Source of the DNA: Axinella damicornis
Taxonomy: Eukaryota > Porifera > Demospongiae > Axinellida > Axinellidae
NCBI GenBank assembly: GCA_963931865.1
Contig: OZ007515.1
Coordinates: forward strand, 5,950,493 to 6,014,492
Direction: 5' to 3'
DNA: 64,000 bases
Below are positions 9,053 through 20,384 of this stretch, piece by piece. Each line of letters starts with the position of its first letter. The stretch's first letter is position 1. The notes under the pieces are model-generated. The model worked only from the letters and a program-made list of their open reading frames with translations, searched no databases and was not told where the DNA came from. Position numbers and translations under genes: made by a program.

Positions 9053-10307
9053 ATGACTAGCAGTGACTCAGATTCAAACTATCAACTATCAAGACGTAGC
9101 CCAAGTCATCCTTGTAAGTTCATCGGAATCTGACATCCCAGTGGCAGGGAAGGGATGGAGAGCCAAGAAGAGTGGACCATGCAGTTCATCAGAAGAAGAA
9201 GATCACCAACCGGCCAAGAAGCTAAAGATGAAAGACCGGCACCTAAAGAAATGGTGCCCTGTATCTGGCTGCCGGGCTGGCCCACAAGGCAGGCTTTCAT
9301 GGCACATACAGGTTTATCATTCGAAGATATCAGCAAAGCTGCAGCGGCACCTAACACGCACGGCCGAGGCAGTGAAGAGGAAACCAGTCCCAACTCATCG
9401 ACTGGAGATGACCCCAACACTGCCAGCCCTGCTGGCCCGAATGAACGCCAAAGCTCCCAGGGCAGCTCAGTCACAGCTGCACATCCAGCCTGTAAGTGGC
9501 ACGAGGTCATTTCCACGCTTTCCTAACAGTCATCCGGAGATTCAGAAGTTTTTACAATTCCTTCGTGGATTCCTTCGTGGGCTAGGCGGGCGGAGGAAGT
9601 CCGTGACCGAGTCTCTCCAGGTGGCCACTGATGTCAGCAAGTACCTAAAATATGCCCGCCCATCCTCTGATCACCCTAACTGGTTCGATCTCCTGGATGA
9701 CAGGAAGGCCAGGGCATATCTAGACATGCTAAATAACACCGGGGCTTGTGGGGCAAGCGGGCAACTCACAAAGATTGACAGGCTTCTGCACGCCTTGCGA
9801 TACATGCGGTTGGAGGTGGCAGTCGACAACGCTGGCGTGAAGCACCGCTGCGACATTATGGAAGAGAGGCTTGGGCAGTGGAAGGCGGGAATCCGGCCGG
9901 AGAAGAAACTGCAGGAAGAGAAGGGCAGGGCAGCGGCTGAATCTGACATTGACATGATTACGCTAGAAGAGGCCACCGCAGTGAAACAAATCCGGCCGGA
10001 TGTGGTGGCTGCCATTAGTAATGTTGCTGGTGCTGGGGGAGCCGACACGGATGACATTAAACTCATTTTGGCGTTCTTGCTGACCCTCCTTGCGTACCGC
10101 TCCTGGCAGAGGCCAGGGGCAGTCACAAACGCAACACTGGAGGAGTTTGGCGCAACAACGGAGGTTGTAAGCGGTGGGGATGCCATGCATGTGATGAAGG
10201 TGGGCCGGCACAAGACGGCAAGGGAAGGACCAACTTCGCCTGCATGTTGCTGGTGCAATTATTCCCAAATCGCACTCGAAATCCATGCGATCACATCTCA
10301 AATTTGA
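9053..10307 (+). pseudogene. C2H2 zinc finger plus truncated tyrosine recombinase (Crypton-like)
   Basis: The long frame, counted from a non-ATG codon at 9063, has a C2H2 finger (C65, C70, H81, H86). It is followed by a helical core-binding domain (about 155-255) and the start of a tyrosine recombinase catalytic domain. Residue R350 in SWQRPGAVTNATLEEF fits the first catalytic Arg, and K384 in VGRHKT fits the beta-hairpin Lys. The HxxR box, His/Trp and nucleophile Tyr are absent, because direct repeat B begins at 10233 just after the Lys; the last 24 codons are repeat sequence. The start is unclear: ATG 9053 opens a different frame (MTSSDSDSN), and the first in-frame ATG comes at codon 56. 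The enzyme would cut and rejoin DNA for a Crypton-type transposon. This copy cannot be active as it stands. Confidence 0.7.
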
Positions 10308-10787
10308 TTTCCTGCACGATGACTGAAACAGGCTCTTACTTGAAGTAGCTGGCAATCAAACCACTGAATGCGATGAGCTGTATGCAGTATTGCAGTTAAT
10401 TACCACATGCACAGCAGGGGTAAAGCAATGCTTTCGTGCCTGTCTCTACGTAAATATTGAACAAGCAGGGTAGGTAAGGCATCTACAGACATCATACTCA
10501 ATGCAAAATAATCAACATAATCGTATTGGGACGTTTCTGTACCTGATACAAGTCAAAGCGGGTTTTTTGGCTGTCATTTTAGTTACTTCCTATTATCAGT
10601 TCTTGACTCATCTCAAAATCGCCCATCTCAAAATCGCCCATCTCAAAATCGCATATGGAATCATCGACCGTACTAGTACCGGTATGCCGGCACGGAGTTG
10701 CAGCACAAGGCACGTGGGGTAAGTATTCCATGAATACACTCTAGTTGTGAAGTCCTTTTCTTTCCTGGAATGGCAACTGGATCGTGT
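10233..10787 (+). repeat. Long direct repeat B
   Basis: Same sequence as 7957-8500 in the same orientation. Its left edge abuts, and supplies the stop codon (TGA 10305-10307) of, the truncated recombinase frame. Confidence 0.75.
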
Positions 10788-10894
10788 TTCTTGCTATTTT
10801 ACCATGCTTGCGTATGTGCTGTTTTCTTTCCTAGGTCGTGCTGACCTTTTGATGAAGGCAGTGCAGGAAGTACAGATTGATTGAGATTGAGTCT

Positions 10895-11040
10895 GAATAC
10901 ACCTCTGCGGCATTGAAGACTGCACTGTCCTTGCACAGCTGACCACATTTGCTCATGTACTCACTGTACGTTTGAAGGAAGGTTTTCCATGCAACCACTC
11001 AACTGTACAGCTGAGGAAAGAATGTGGGCCGCCTACCATC
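10895..11040 (+). repeat. Repeat shared with 41041-41295, rearranged
   Basis: TTGAGTCTGAAT-ACACCTCTGCGG through GCAACCACTCA matches 41151-41295 in the same orientation. The adjoining ACTGTACAG...GAATGTGGGC block matches 41041-41080 in reverse orientation. The two copies are therefore scrambled relative to each other. Confidence 0.55.
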
Positions 11041-11178
11041 GACTAACAGACACCTTCGTCAACGATTAGAGAGTTTTCCTTATCTACTCTGTTAGGTTCA
11101 GGCATTTCCAGCCAATCACAGTTTGTCACCCACAATATTTTTAAAGAATTGATCAAAACGGAGCAGTAGTGAGCAGCA

Positions 11179-11480
11179 CAAATGTGATCATGAATCACTC
11201 ATTCGTCCTCTAACCCATGAAGAACAAACTGCATTGCGCTACATAGTTGGGTATGTCATTCGAAAAGTATGAGAAAGACCAGAGAGATGACTTCACACCC
11301 TCCAAAAAATGAAATGGGGTGTTGATATACATATACTGGCAGAGTGTGCAGGTGATGAGCTTGAGGAGACTAGCGGAACTGACACATGGATGTCGATCAA
11401 GGATGGTTGCGGCACATAAATGAACAGATGTACAACATATTGTTGATCATGGAGGAAGAGATCAGATGATTCTTCACCCT
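11179..11480 (+). pseudogene. Transposase C-terminal relic
   Basis: One frame reads IRPLTHEEQTALRYIVGYVIRKV before a stop. The EE-x-(A/I)LRYI-x-GYV pattern is common near the ends of animal DNA-transposon proteins. A second scrap (TWMSIKDGCG) follows in a shifted frame. The family is not decided. Confidence 0.35.
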
Positions 11481-12002
11481 TGAACAGGCAACAAAAAGGG
11501 GTTAAATGTGTTGTTCCGCAAGATTTATCATCTATGCATGGTTACACAAGACGTCAGATTGAGACATAGTTGGCAAGCCCACGACTAAGTGATTCTACGG
11601 CTTCCACAGCAATCTCACCCAGTGGGCTGGGCCTGTGGATCATCAACTAGAACAACTGCATCATCATCCGTAAGGCGATCAAGGGAGGACAGGCACACAG
11701 ATCACCATAGCTTCGTCCCTGTCCAGTGCCCTCTATATTTCATTCCTCTGTATAGAGCATGACATTCTTACACGCTCATGAGATCCTCCAGTGCTTTTCC
11801 CCATTATTTTTATTGCTTTGGAGTCCCGGAGACAAGGCTAGTGTGTGTATCTTGACTGTCATTTCAAGTCATCCCAACTCTGTTGATAGAACAGAAGGTA
11901 GTAAAACTAGGTACTAATCTCTCTCCAATGTTGTCATCATGATGTCATTGTGTCATCGTTACCATGACATAGCTATTTAGGGCACTATATTCCCTTCTGC
12001 AG

Positions 12003-12131
12003 GGATGGCCGACTCAAGGCTGGGGATTGTCTCCTCATGGTTGATAACAACATTGTGGTGGGCCTGAACGACAGGGAGGCAGAAGCTGTATTGGAGTCGG
12101 CCCAGCAGGTCGTCCAGGTGGTGGCAAAAGG
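12003..12131 (+). CDS. Orphan exon encoding the second half of a PDZ domain
   Basis: After a good acceptor (CCCTTCTGCAG, 12001-12002) the frame reads DGRLKAGDCLLMVDNN, IVVGLNDREAEAVLES and AQQVVQVVAKG, up to a GG|GTGAGA donor near 12131. This matches the PDZ betaD to betaF region: the DGRLKxGDxILxVN hallmark, the GLxxxEA helix and the final V-x-L/V-V strand. PDZ domains bind C-terminal peptides in scaffolds. I could not find the preceding GLGF-loop exon or a following one, so this may be an isolated exon of a larger gene or a duplicated scrap. Confidence 0.5.
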
Positions 12132-13529
12132 GGTGAGACAGGCTGGACTCAAAGAGAGCTCTGCAGTATGGCTGATATTTCAACTACATGTACATGCTCT
12201 GAACAAATGTGTTGGAGAACATATCTGGAGCATCTAGCTAATCATGCAAGCAGAGTTTCCATGCTTGAGTTAGAGAGATCTCCTCTTATAACTTCAGACT
12301 GGAGCACTGGCAACTCAAACTCCATCAGATTTGTCTAATGAGTAATTTGGCTAGGGAATACAACCTGCTGCATCTGATTGGTGAAGTGGAAGACTATCAG
12401 AACAGCCCTTACTGCAAAGTCATGTATGTATTAGTGATTACCTGCAGCAGAGGAAACGTGCAACTGAAACTATTCGTCTTTTACTCTACAGATACGGTAC
12501 ATCCCATGTCTTTGGCTGTAGATAGACCTGGGTTGCAAATGGATGAGCCATTTCTCTTCATTGCACACATCGGCTTAGAAAATAGTTTTGTAGGGCCTCA
12601 AATAAAACATTTACTGAACAACACTCACTATAAGATACACAAGTACATGGATAGTCTATGTCACTGTGCAGTGCAAGCAGTAGCCTCATTCCCGGACCAT
12701 TCACTCTTGACTGATTAGTGCTCTTTGCACCATTTTTCCTGCTTCCTTCTTGATTGGCACATTTCTCCAAAGGTCTCATCGACTCAACTTTGCCATCCAT
12801 TTCACTTGAAAATTCAAGAAGGTACTGGAAGCATCATGTTGGAAGCATCGTGTCAGAAAGAAGGGTGGGGCTATCTTGGCTACCATTGTAGAATGATTGA
12901 GCAAAACATTAGTGTCTGTGCAGGTCTCAGTGAATGACAGGTGGTGGTACGCAAGCCATCAAGCAAGATCGTACAGTATTAATATTTTCATGGAGAGACA
13001 CATTCTTCAGCAGCAAGTGATCAAGACTGGTTGTCAGGTACTCCATTACAAGTACTGTCTCTTAAATTCAACTTGATTCCTGAAACTCAGTCTTCCCACA
13101 AAGAGGGTAGAGGGGTGCTCCTCCCCACTTTCCTGGCCTATGATGTGGTTACTGGAATGCAATAAGTTCTTTGATCTGGTCAATTTTGTACTATTTTCAC
13201 CCCTTTCCTGTCAGTTTTGGGGGGAACACTGCAAATTGTTTTTGATTGAGTCCGAATTGGATTGCTGTTGTCTTGTACCCTTCCTCTTCCCTTTCTCTTT
13301 CTCACACTCTTTGCGGGGTTCTTTCCATCGATCGTGTAATTGTAAATTTCTCGATATCTTTGGTCATCTGCAATGTATGGTGTCATTCTTGAGCCTCTTC
13401 TCACCTGCAAGGACATAATACAAATTTGGTATACCATAAAGACATGCTCACAGCTCCACCTACATACAATGCTTACAACACAAGTTGCAGGAAAGGCTGA
13501 TACAGAGACACACACACACACCCTACCTA
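12132..13529. other. Stretch without a supportable gene
   Basis: A 126-codon frame at 12338-12718 and several shorter ones show no known domain. Decayed CTCATTCCCGGACC-type MITE ends occur near 12690. A short CA tract lies at 13507-13522. Confidence 0.35.
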
Positions 13530-13920
13530 TAAGACTCCCAGGCCCTGCCCAGCTTTTCATCGCTTGCAGTACGGAAAAGCAGGAGAAGGCCTGGTATCCT
13601 TCCTCACGTGAGCATGATGTAATCAAGAAATGGACAACAAAAGCGAAGTTTCACATACTGTTTAACCAACCACACGTTCAACGCTTGGTGTGTATGACAG
13701 TCCCCCCCCCCCCCCCCCCCCCCCCCCCATTAGCTAGATAGGCGTGGTAAGTCACCTGATACCTTGCTGTTCTGAGTCCCAGTGTGCCAATTTTCAATCA
13801 AACCCTTCCTACCACCGTTTCTATCCTGACATCACTCACATGAGGAAAGATACCAGACCCTCTCCCGCTTTTCTGTACTGCAAGCGATGAAAAGCTGGGC
13901 AGGGCCTCAGAACTAGGCTA
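13530..13920. mobile_element. MULE-like MITE with a 27-bp poly-C tract
   Basis: Left end CCCAGGCCCTGCCCAGCTTT with TCATCGCTTGCAGTA is inverted at the right as TACTGCAAGCGATGAAAAG and CTGGGCAGGGCCT. It is close kin to 22188-22562 and 27155-27557, which share interior phrases such as CTCACGTGAGCATGATGTAAT. A pure C run occupies 13702-13728. Confidence 0.7.
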
Positions 13921-14694
13921 TACACCTGACTTATATGTAATAGAGAACAAAATGCTCTGTGAAGATGCATACATGTTGAGAAAAGTGAAAATGGAGACCT
14001 AAGGGACCACCAAAGCCGAACAATCGCCTAAAAAATGGAATAACGAATCGTAGTAAAGAGCATCATGGACGATAAGATGAGAATTAACAGGGCGGCAAAT
14101 CAGGATGGTGTATCCAGGATGACCATGACGGACAGACCGTCTATATGAGGGTGGTACAGGGGACCAACCCTGGGCCTATACATGTACCTGTAACAGAAGA
14201 GGATGACCTATTCCTCATTTGTGCTGAAATCAGCTACCCAAGACCAAAAGTGAGGTCATAGGGATTGTTCAACAAGCTATCAACAATAAAAGAGGAGCTG
14301 ATGCTGCGAAGCTCCACAGCTGAATGAAAGGTGGCCAAAGTTTTGCCTATGTAAAGGAGATGCACTGGCTATTCCTTGTGCGAAAGCTGTTACAGCCACC
14401 AATAAAGCTCAGTATTATGATCTGGTAAAGAACACACTAGAGGAGCACAGTCTCATATGCACCATAACAGAATCTAGAACTGGTAGAATCTACACTGGGC
14501 AGACACCGGCAAGCAGCAAGCTCATCGTAAAGGCACACCTGCCAGTCCACCCTTTTGGGGTGTAGCTAACCTGCTGTGGGCCTAGGGACAGGTCACAGAC
14601 CCCACAAAATACGAGCTATGCTGCAAGAATGACTGCTGCAGATCGAGCCAGTCAGACACTAGTTCCCAGTACTCCAGACCATTGTGAAATGCCC
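13921..14694. other. Stretch without a supportable gene
   Basis: Short frames only, interrupted by stops. Nothing recognised. Confidence 0.35.
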
Positions 14695-15368
14695 AAGAGC
14701 TATTTGAAATCCCATAAGAGCATTGCTTTCAATTTTAATATCCCATAAGAGGATTGTGTTCCATCAAGTACAACACTGCCCAAGCCAGCCACAGTACTAC
14801 ATGGCCCTAGGATGCTCCAGCCAAAATCAATGACAGCTTCCAGCCAGGTATTCCATATTTTGTTCCTCTTTCTCTTCCTTCCCAACCTCCAGTCAAGTCC
14901 TGTAACAGTGTAGTTTGGTAATGTAACAGTATATTTTGGAATGTACCAGTATATTATGTGAACCTTGTACTTTGTTATGTGAACCTTGTACTTTGTTATG
15001 TGAACCTTGTACTTTGTGGTGATCTGTCATTTGTAGACTCTGAACTCGGTCGTATGATTTTGGGTTGCAACACCATGTGCTCTTAGTCAATTAAGAACTT
15101 TGTGTTGCTCTGGCTGAGTTTGTAGTGTACTGTGTACCGGTAGTTCCTGGACAGTCCTACCACAATGCCAAGCACATCACTTCTCATCGAAGGAAACCAA
15201 ATCTTCTGCTACAACGAAAAGTCAGACACAAGGGAGTCACACAAGGGAGTCAGTCTCCAACTTTTCCATTACTCTGTTGGGAACTGTACACATCAGTTCC
15301 ACAGCTGGCGCGGCCCAGGGATTCTGATGGAAATCGAGAGGTACCATGACAACATGAAAGAGTGAGTA
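14695..15368 (+). repeat. Duplicated segment, copy 1, with a 3 x 21-bp tandem repeat
   Basis: The block from AGCTATTTGAAATCCCATAA through a short ORF and its donor-like end recurs at 16205-16586. Between the shared parts this copy has extra sequence with three perfect 21-bp units at 14954-15016 (TTATGTGAACCTTGTACTTT + G). The ORF from ATG 15165 (MPSTSLLIEGNQIFCYNE...) is frameshifted by a small internal duplication near 15232-15250. Confidence 0.6.
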
Positions 15369-16204
15369 ATTGAATTATTATTGTTGGTTTATTATGGTGG
15401 ATTAGTAGGCAATATGCATATTGCCTCTATAGCATGGAGCTATTACACGTTTACAGTTTATGAAAGGCACTGCATGTGCAGTTACGTAACCTCCCAGGGA
15501 TAACGTCTACAGTCATGTCGCCGTATTATTGTTGTATGGCTTCTTCCACGACACAAGATAATACCACACACAAGACAGTGTGACCAGTGTGAAAGAGCCC
15601 AATGTAATGTGCTTCTACCCTATAGCAAGTTAGCAACAACGCAATGTGACCAGATGGCAGTTATACGTATATATTCAGTAGAGGTACACAAATAGTGGTG
15701 CATGCTCAAGGGAGTCAGTAACATTTTATTATACAGAGTGCTGTTTTGTCCCATGGCGGACCTCTCCGAAACAATTCACAACATTTGCCAACCAGCTATT
15801 CCTATGCCCCAAACCATAACCACAGTGGAGGTAACTTCACCGTCCTGAATATGACCTTGCTCATGCGGCTTCGATTCAAAACCAGCAAGTCATGATGCCC
15901 ACTGCCCAAGTCCTATCAACCAACAGGAGCCTCATCTCCACTAATACTAACACCCTTGCACATATCCCCACCTTCTCTATACAGCCAACCATGTGCACAC
16001 AGCCTAACCCTAGTCTCGCGGGGCCAGACCAACACAGAAGGGGGGGTCTGGTCAAGTGGCAATTAGCAATTTGCAACCACCCTCCCCACTCAGGCAGCCA
16101 CGATGCAGTCCCAGATGGGTCCGGGCTCTGTACGTACTTCTGGTGGAAGCCCACACTGCCAGCCTTCACTACGAGCTATGCTGCAAGAATGATGCTGAAT
16201 GCTC

Positions 16205-16586
16205 AAGAGCTATTTGAAATCCCATAGGAGCATTGCTTAATATCCCATAAGAGGATTGTGTACACCACTAGCCCAAGCCAGCCACAGTACTGCATGGCCC
16301 TATGATGCTCCAGCCAAAGTCAACGACAGCTTCCAGCCAGGTATTCCATATTCGTTCCTCTCCTCTCTTCCTTCCCAACCTCCAGTCAAGTCCTACCACA
16401 ATGCCAAGCGCATCAATTCTCATCGAAGGAAACCAAATCTTCTGCTACAATGAAAATTCAGACACAAGGGAGTCAGTCTCCAACTTTTCCATCACTCTGT
16501 TGGGAACTGTGCATATCAGTTCCATAGCTGGTGGCCCAGGGATTCTGATGGAAGTCGAGAGGTACCCTGACAACGTGAAGGAGTGA
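16205..16586 (+). repeat. Duplicated segment, copy 2, with intact short ORF
   Basis: The ORF from ATG 16401 to TGA 16584 reads MPSASILIEGNQIFCYNE and later TLLGTVHISSIAGGPG. A GA|GTGAGT donor overlaps the stop, so it could be an exon rather than a complete gene. I do not recognise the protein. Flanks on both sides (15725-15890 and 16858-17050 share CATTTGCCAACCAGCTATTC) show a duplication of more than 1 kb. Confidence 0.5.
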
Positions 16587-17054
16587 GTAATTGTTGGCAA
16601 CAATTTATTATTGTTGGTTTATTAGTAGGCAATATGCATTATTGCCTCTATATATCTATTGCGTGGAGTTATTACACATGCGCAGTTGTATGCCTTCTCC
16701 CGTGACACAAGATAACACCACACACAAGACAGTATAACCAAATGAAATTTACATCTATGAAAGAGCCCAATGTAATGTGCTTCTACCCTGTGACCAGATG
16801 GCATATATATTCAGTGTAGGATACATACACAAATAGTGGTGAATGCTCAAGGGAGCCAGTAATATTTTTTCATACAGAGTGCTGTTTTGTCCCATGACGG
16901 ACCTGTCCGAAATGTGAAGCAATTTACAACATTTGCCAACCAGCTATTCCTATGCCTCAAACCATAACCAGTGGAGGTAACTCCACCGTCCTGCATCTGA
17001 CCTTGCTCATGCGGCCTTGATTCAAAACCAGCAAGTCCATGCACTGCGAGATGC

Positions 17055-17520
17055 TTGCAGACCCTCTACCTTCCGCAAGACCATACTGGTGAGAACATTG
17101 CTGGAGCACTGAAGGAGACACTCAAGTCGTGGGATATTGATGTTGCAAAGCAGGTATGTCTAACCACGGACAATGGATCAAACATAGTGTATGCTGCTGA
17201 GCACTCTCTTCGATGGACTCGCCTTTCCTGTTTCGGCCATAATCTCCGTCTTGCGGTTGGGAATGGCAATGCCATCAAAGATGATTCGCGAGTGGGTGCA
17301 GGAAGCTTGTTTCCATATTCTCTTATAGCTGGAAGAAAAAGCGAGACATGTCAAAGGCTCAGAAAGACTTGGGACTACCAGAACACACTCTTGTCCCAGA
17401 CTGTGCCACATGATGGGATTCATCGCAGAAAATGGTGCAACAAGACCCAACTGCAGAAATCTCCAGAAGTATTACATGTAGTGAAATTGAGCAGTAATCA
17501 GATCCAGAAAAGACTAATCT
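17055..17520 (+). pseudogene. hAT (ZBED-type) transposase fragment
   Basis: The frame reads YLPQDHTGENIAGALKETL, then VCLTTDNGSNIV and RWTRLSCFGHNLRLAVGN. This is the catalytic-core region typical of ZBED/hAT transposases (DHTxxNI, TTDNGSNIV, CxxHxLxLAV). Near codon 78 it shifts frame: the continuing homology (YSWKKKRDMSKAQKDLGLP) is in another frame and meets stops. Neither the N-terminal BED finger nor the C-terminal dimerisation domain is present. The rest of the element may include the duplicated segments just upstream. Confidence 0.7.
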
Positions 17521-18061
17521 AATCCACTTCACTGGTGGAAACTCCAAGCTAGTACATACTACGTAGCTATCCAGTTTTAGCCAAGCTGGATGAAAGCATT
17601 TATGTATATGTGCATCTAGCTCTGCTTCAGAGAGACTGTTCAGTACCTCTGGACTCATTTGTTCCAAGAAACACACTTTGCTTAAGCTTGTGTTTCTAGC
17701 CAAGAAGCTTTAATACTGTTATTTCGTAATTTGTTGTTTTTTTACTTACATGTAGAATATGCCAGATGCTACTGCAAGTGTAGACACAGAAGCCATAGTG
17801 GTCGGGGTAGGACAAGATCACGTGCACTGTCATCTTGTCAGTCGTTCTGCTGCTTTTCTCCATGGGAAAAGGTTACATTGCGCTTTCAATGCATCCTGAA
17901 GAGTATCCTCCATGCAAAGACTGAGCGAACTACGTATAGCCACTATATGTGCCTGTACTGAGCAGTTAGCTATGTATGTACCCTGCAGACTCACCGAGAT
18001 TATCAGCGAATGCAGACTTGTTGACTGCACTCAAGTGTTTAGCATCAGGTAAGTAACAATT

Positions 18062-19224
18062 AGTGCTACTCACGTGACTCTCAACGAATCAGACGCCTCA
18101 GAATCGATCACAAGACGGAGCATTAAATCACTTAATGCACACTTTAGTGTGCATTATCTAGATAATGCACACTTTTCAAAGATCAAAGGCTGTCTCGGGT
18201 CAGTGAGTTGCACTAAGTAGTTTAGATACCAGTTTGTAGTGCATTACGGGCTTTAGTACACTCGGGCAATCTAGTTAACAGTCTCAGGCACTCGCCTTCG
18301 GCTCGTGCATTATCTTGGCCTCGACCGTTAGCTAACAAGATTGCCCTTGTGCACTAAAACCCGTAATGCACGGCAAACTGGTATTTAAATATTACCTAGC
18401 CCTTTAGGGCCCATAGCGCCAAATGTCGTCATAATACTTTCAGCTTCATCATGTGACTTCCGGCAATGTCCTTGGGAGATAGGTTCTGCGACAGCAGAAA
18501 GGGCGGGACAGGGGGAGGTGGGTGGGTGCACCCGGAGGGTGCAAACAGCATGGCCGTGTCTGGGCCGCGGTAGAAAGGTCTTGGTCGGCACTGGGAGGGC
18601 CATTTCCATCGTTTTTGGCATAAATGGGGTCAGAAAGTAGCCGTCTGGCTTTGTAGGGCCTCCATTTCCAGCATACATCGCCCGTTTTTCAGCTACAGCA
18701 TGTTGCCATTTCTCGGGAGACTTGATTGCAAGCAATTAATTGGTGGGCGTGGTTAAGTCACGTATACGCTTAGTATAGCTGAAATTACCTGTGTGAGCAG
18801 TTTCGAGCCCAGCAACACCAGGGAACAGAAATTAGGGTATGTTTAAGTGTTCTATAGACTGAAAAATGACCTAGGGAAAGAAATTTGGGCCCTAAAGAGT
18901 TAAATACCAGCTTGCAGTGCAATACGGGTTTTAATGCACGAGGGCAATCTAGTTAACGGCCGAGGGCGAGATAATGTACGAGCCGAAGGCGAGTGCCCGA
19001 GACCGTTAACTAGATTGCCCGAGTGTACTAAAGCCCGTAATGCACTGCAAACTGGTATCTAAAGGCTACTTAGTGCAACTCACTGACCAAAAACAGCCGC
19101 TGATCTTTGAAAAGTATGCATTATCTAGATAATGCACACTAAAGTGGGCAATAAGCGATTTAATGCTTAGTCATGTGATCGATTCTGAGGCGTCTGATTC
19201 ATTGAGGGTCACATGAGTAGTACT
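18062..19224. mobile_element. Large foldback element, arms of about 340 bp
   Basis: AGTGCTACTCACGTGAC at the left mirrors GTCACATGAGTAGTACT at the right, and the arms stay paired inward through AATCAGACGCCTCAGAATCG, TTATCTAGATAATGCACAC, GGGCAATCTAGTTAAC and CCCTTTAGGGCCC. The loop (about 18415-18885) has a 116-codon minus-strand frame of unknown meaning. Each arm carries its own smaller palindrome centred on GCCTTCGGC / GCCGAAGGC. A single-arm relative lies at 53110-53400. Confidence 0.75.
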
Positions 19225-20384
19225 AAGAAGTCAATAAAGCGATTGAACCCAAGCGAAAAGTTACTAGTCTGCTAGTTCCGCATACTTCTTGTACCGTAGA
19301 GTACGTATCAAGCGCCCACCCCCTTCTTCACGCATAAGTTACTGCACAGGGTTCAAAAGCAGTGTAGTAAGGGCCCACCCATCACAAGAATCTTGAGCAG
19401 TATTTCTAACTTTGCTTAACATTTGGGTAAGGTTGTGCATTCAAAAATGCAGATTTACAAACTACAGCGTGCTTTCTCTGTCGAGCGTTTCTTCTCAAGG
19501 ACTTCGCAAAGACGCGCAATCAATTTCCTTAAGTGAATGAAAAAGCACTAAAGTGCAAACCTTGTCCTCATGTAGCGAAACGTACCAATAAGATCTACTA
19601 GCGGAATGCAGGACATTGGAGGGCGAGCCTGAGCGAAGTGCAGGTGCAGTACATGCATGGAGCAGTTGCACTCACATGACGGTCATCAGACTCAATTATG
19701 TGACTGCACGGAAATTATGACACTAAACATACACTCGTGCACATCACAGCAACTGTGAGTCAGGTTAGCGTTAGCTGAAGCAGTCTAGCAGGTACGTCAC
19801 CGGCCATGGCGGTAGACCCACGAGCTGTCTCCGTCTTTGTTGTCGCCACCGAGGAGGCAGAAGTTCATGGTGCTCTATTAGCCAATGAGATAGGTAGGTT
19901 CGTTCACGAGTGGTCTCCGATCCGTCTTTGTAGCGCATACTGCACTGCACGTGCAAGTATCACGTGTCATCCGGTGCGCATTCGGGGTCTGGTATCGGGA
20001 ACCACACTATAGCCCGCTAGCTCATCAGTTTGTCACTTTGTGCCACTTGGTTTGTGGTAGGGCTGGTGTCGCTAGACGCCACGCAACGCTTCATGTACCA
20101 GTAGTCTAGTAACAGTGCTAGTGACCCGCTGATGTCAATTTTGTGGCACAAGCACCAAGTAAAGTTTTCGCGGTGAGCTAAAAACTGTCATAACTCTCGA
20201 ACTAAACACTTTTATCCAAATTGCTATGTTAATTTTGTTCCTTACGTCGAGCGCTTTGTTTTGATACCTTGGTCTCACTCGTGAAGTACACGCAGCGCCC
20301 GCTAGAACGGTAACAGACAGACAGACAGACAGACACACACGATGAGTACTAGAACCTCCCCCGCCCCCGCATGGGCGGGGGAGA
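19225..20384. other. Stretch with one weak first-exon candidate
   Basis: An ATG at 19806 in CCGGCCATGG context opens MAVDPRAVSVFVVATEEAEV and ends at a possible ATAG|GTAGGT donor near 19893. Nothing downstream continues it convincingly. A CAGA microsatellite lies at 20311-20332 and a GCCCCCGCATGGGCGGGG hairpin at 20364-20381. Confidence 0.3.

Noticed and set aside
9009..9060. Cluster of cloning-type restriction sites (GGTACC, GGATCC, CTCGAG, GGGCCC) suggesting vector contamination
   Set aside because: Flanking sequence continues as an element frame with relatives in the window, and no known vector backbone is seen. Probably chance, though read support would settle it.
18385..18735. 116-codon minus-strand frame in the foldback loop
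   Set aside because: No recognisable domain and low-complexity Pro-rich composition. Kept only as loop content.
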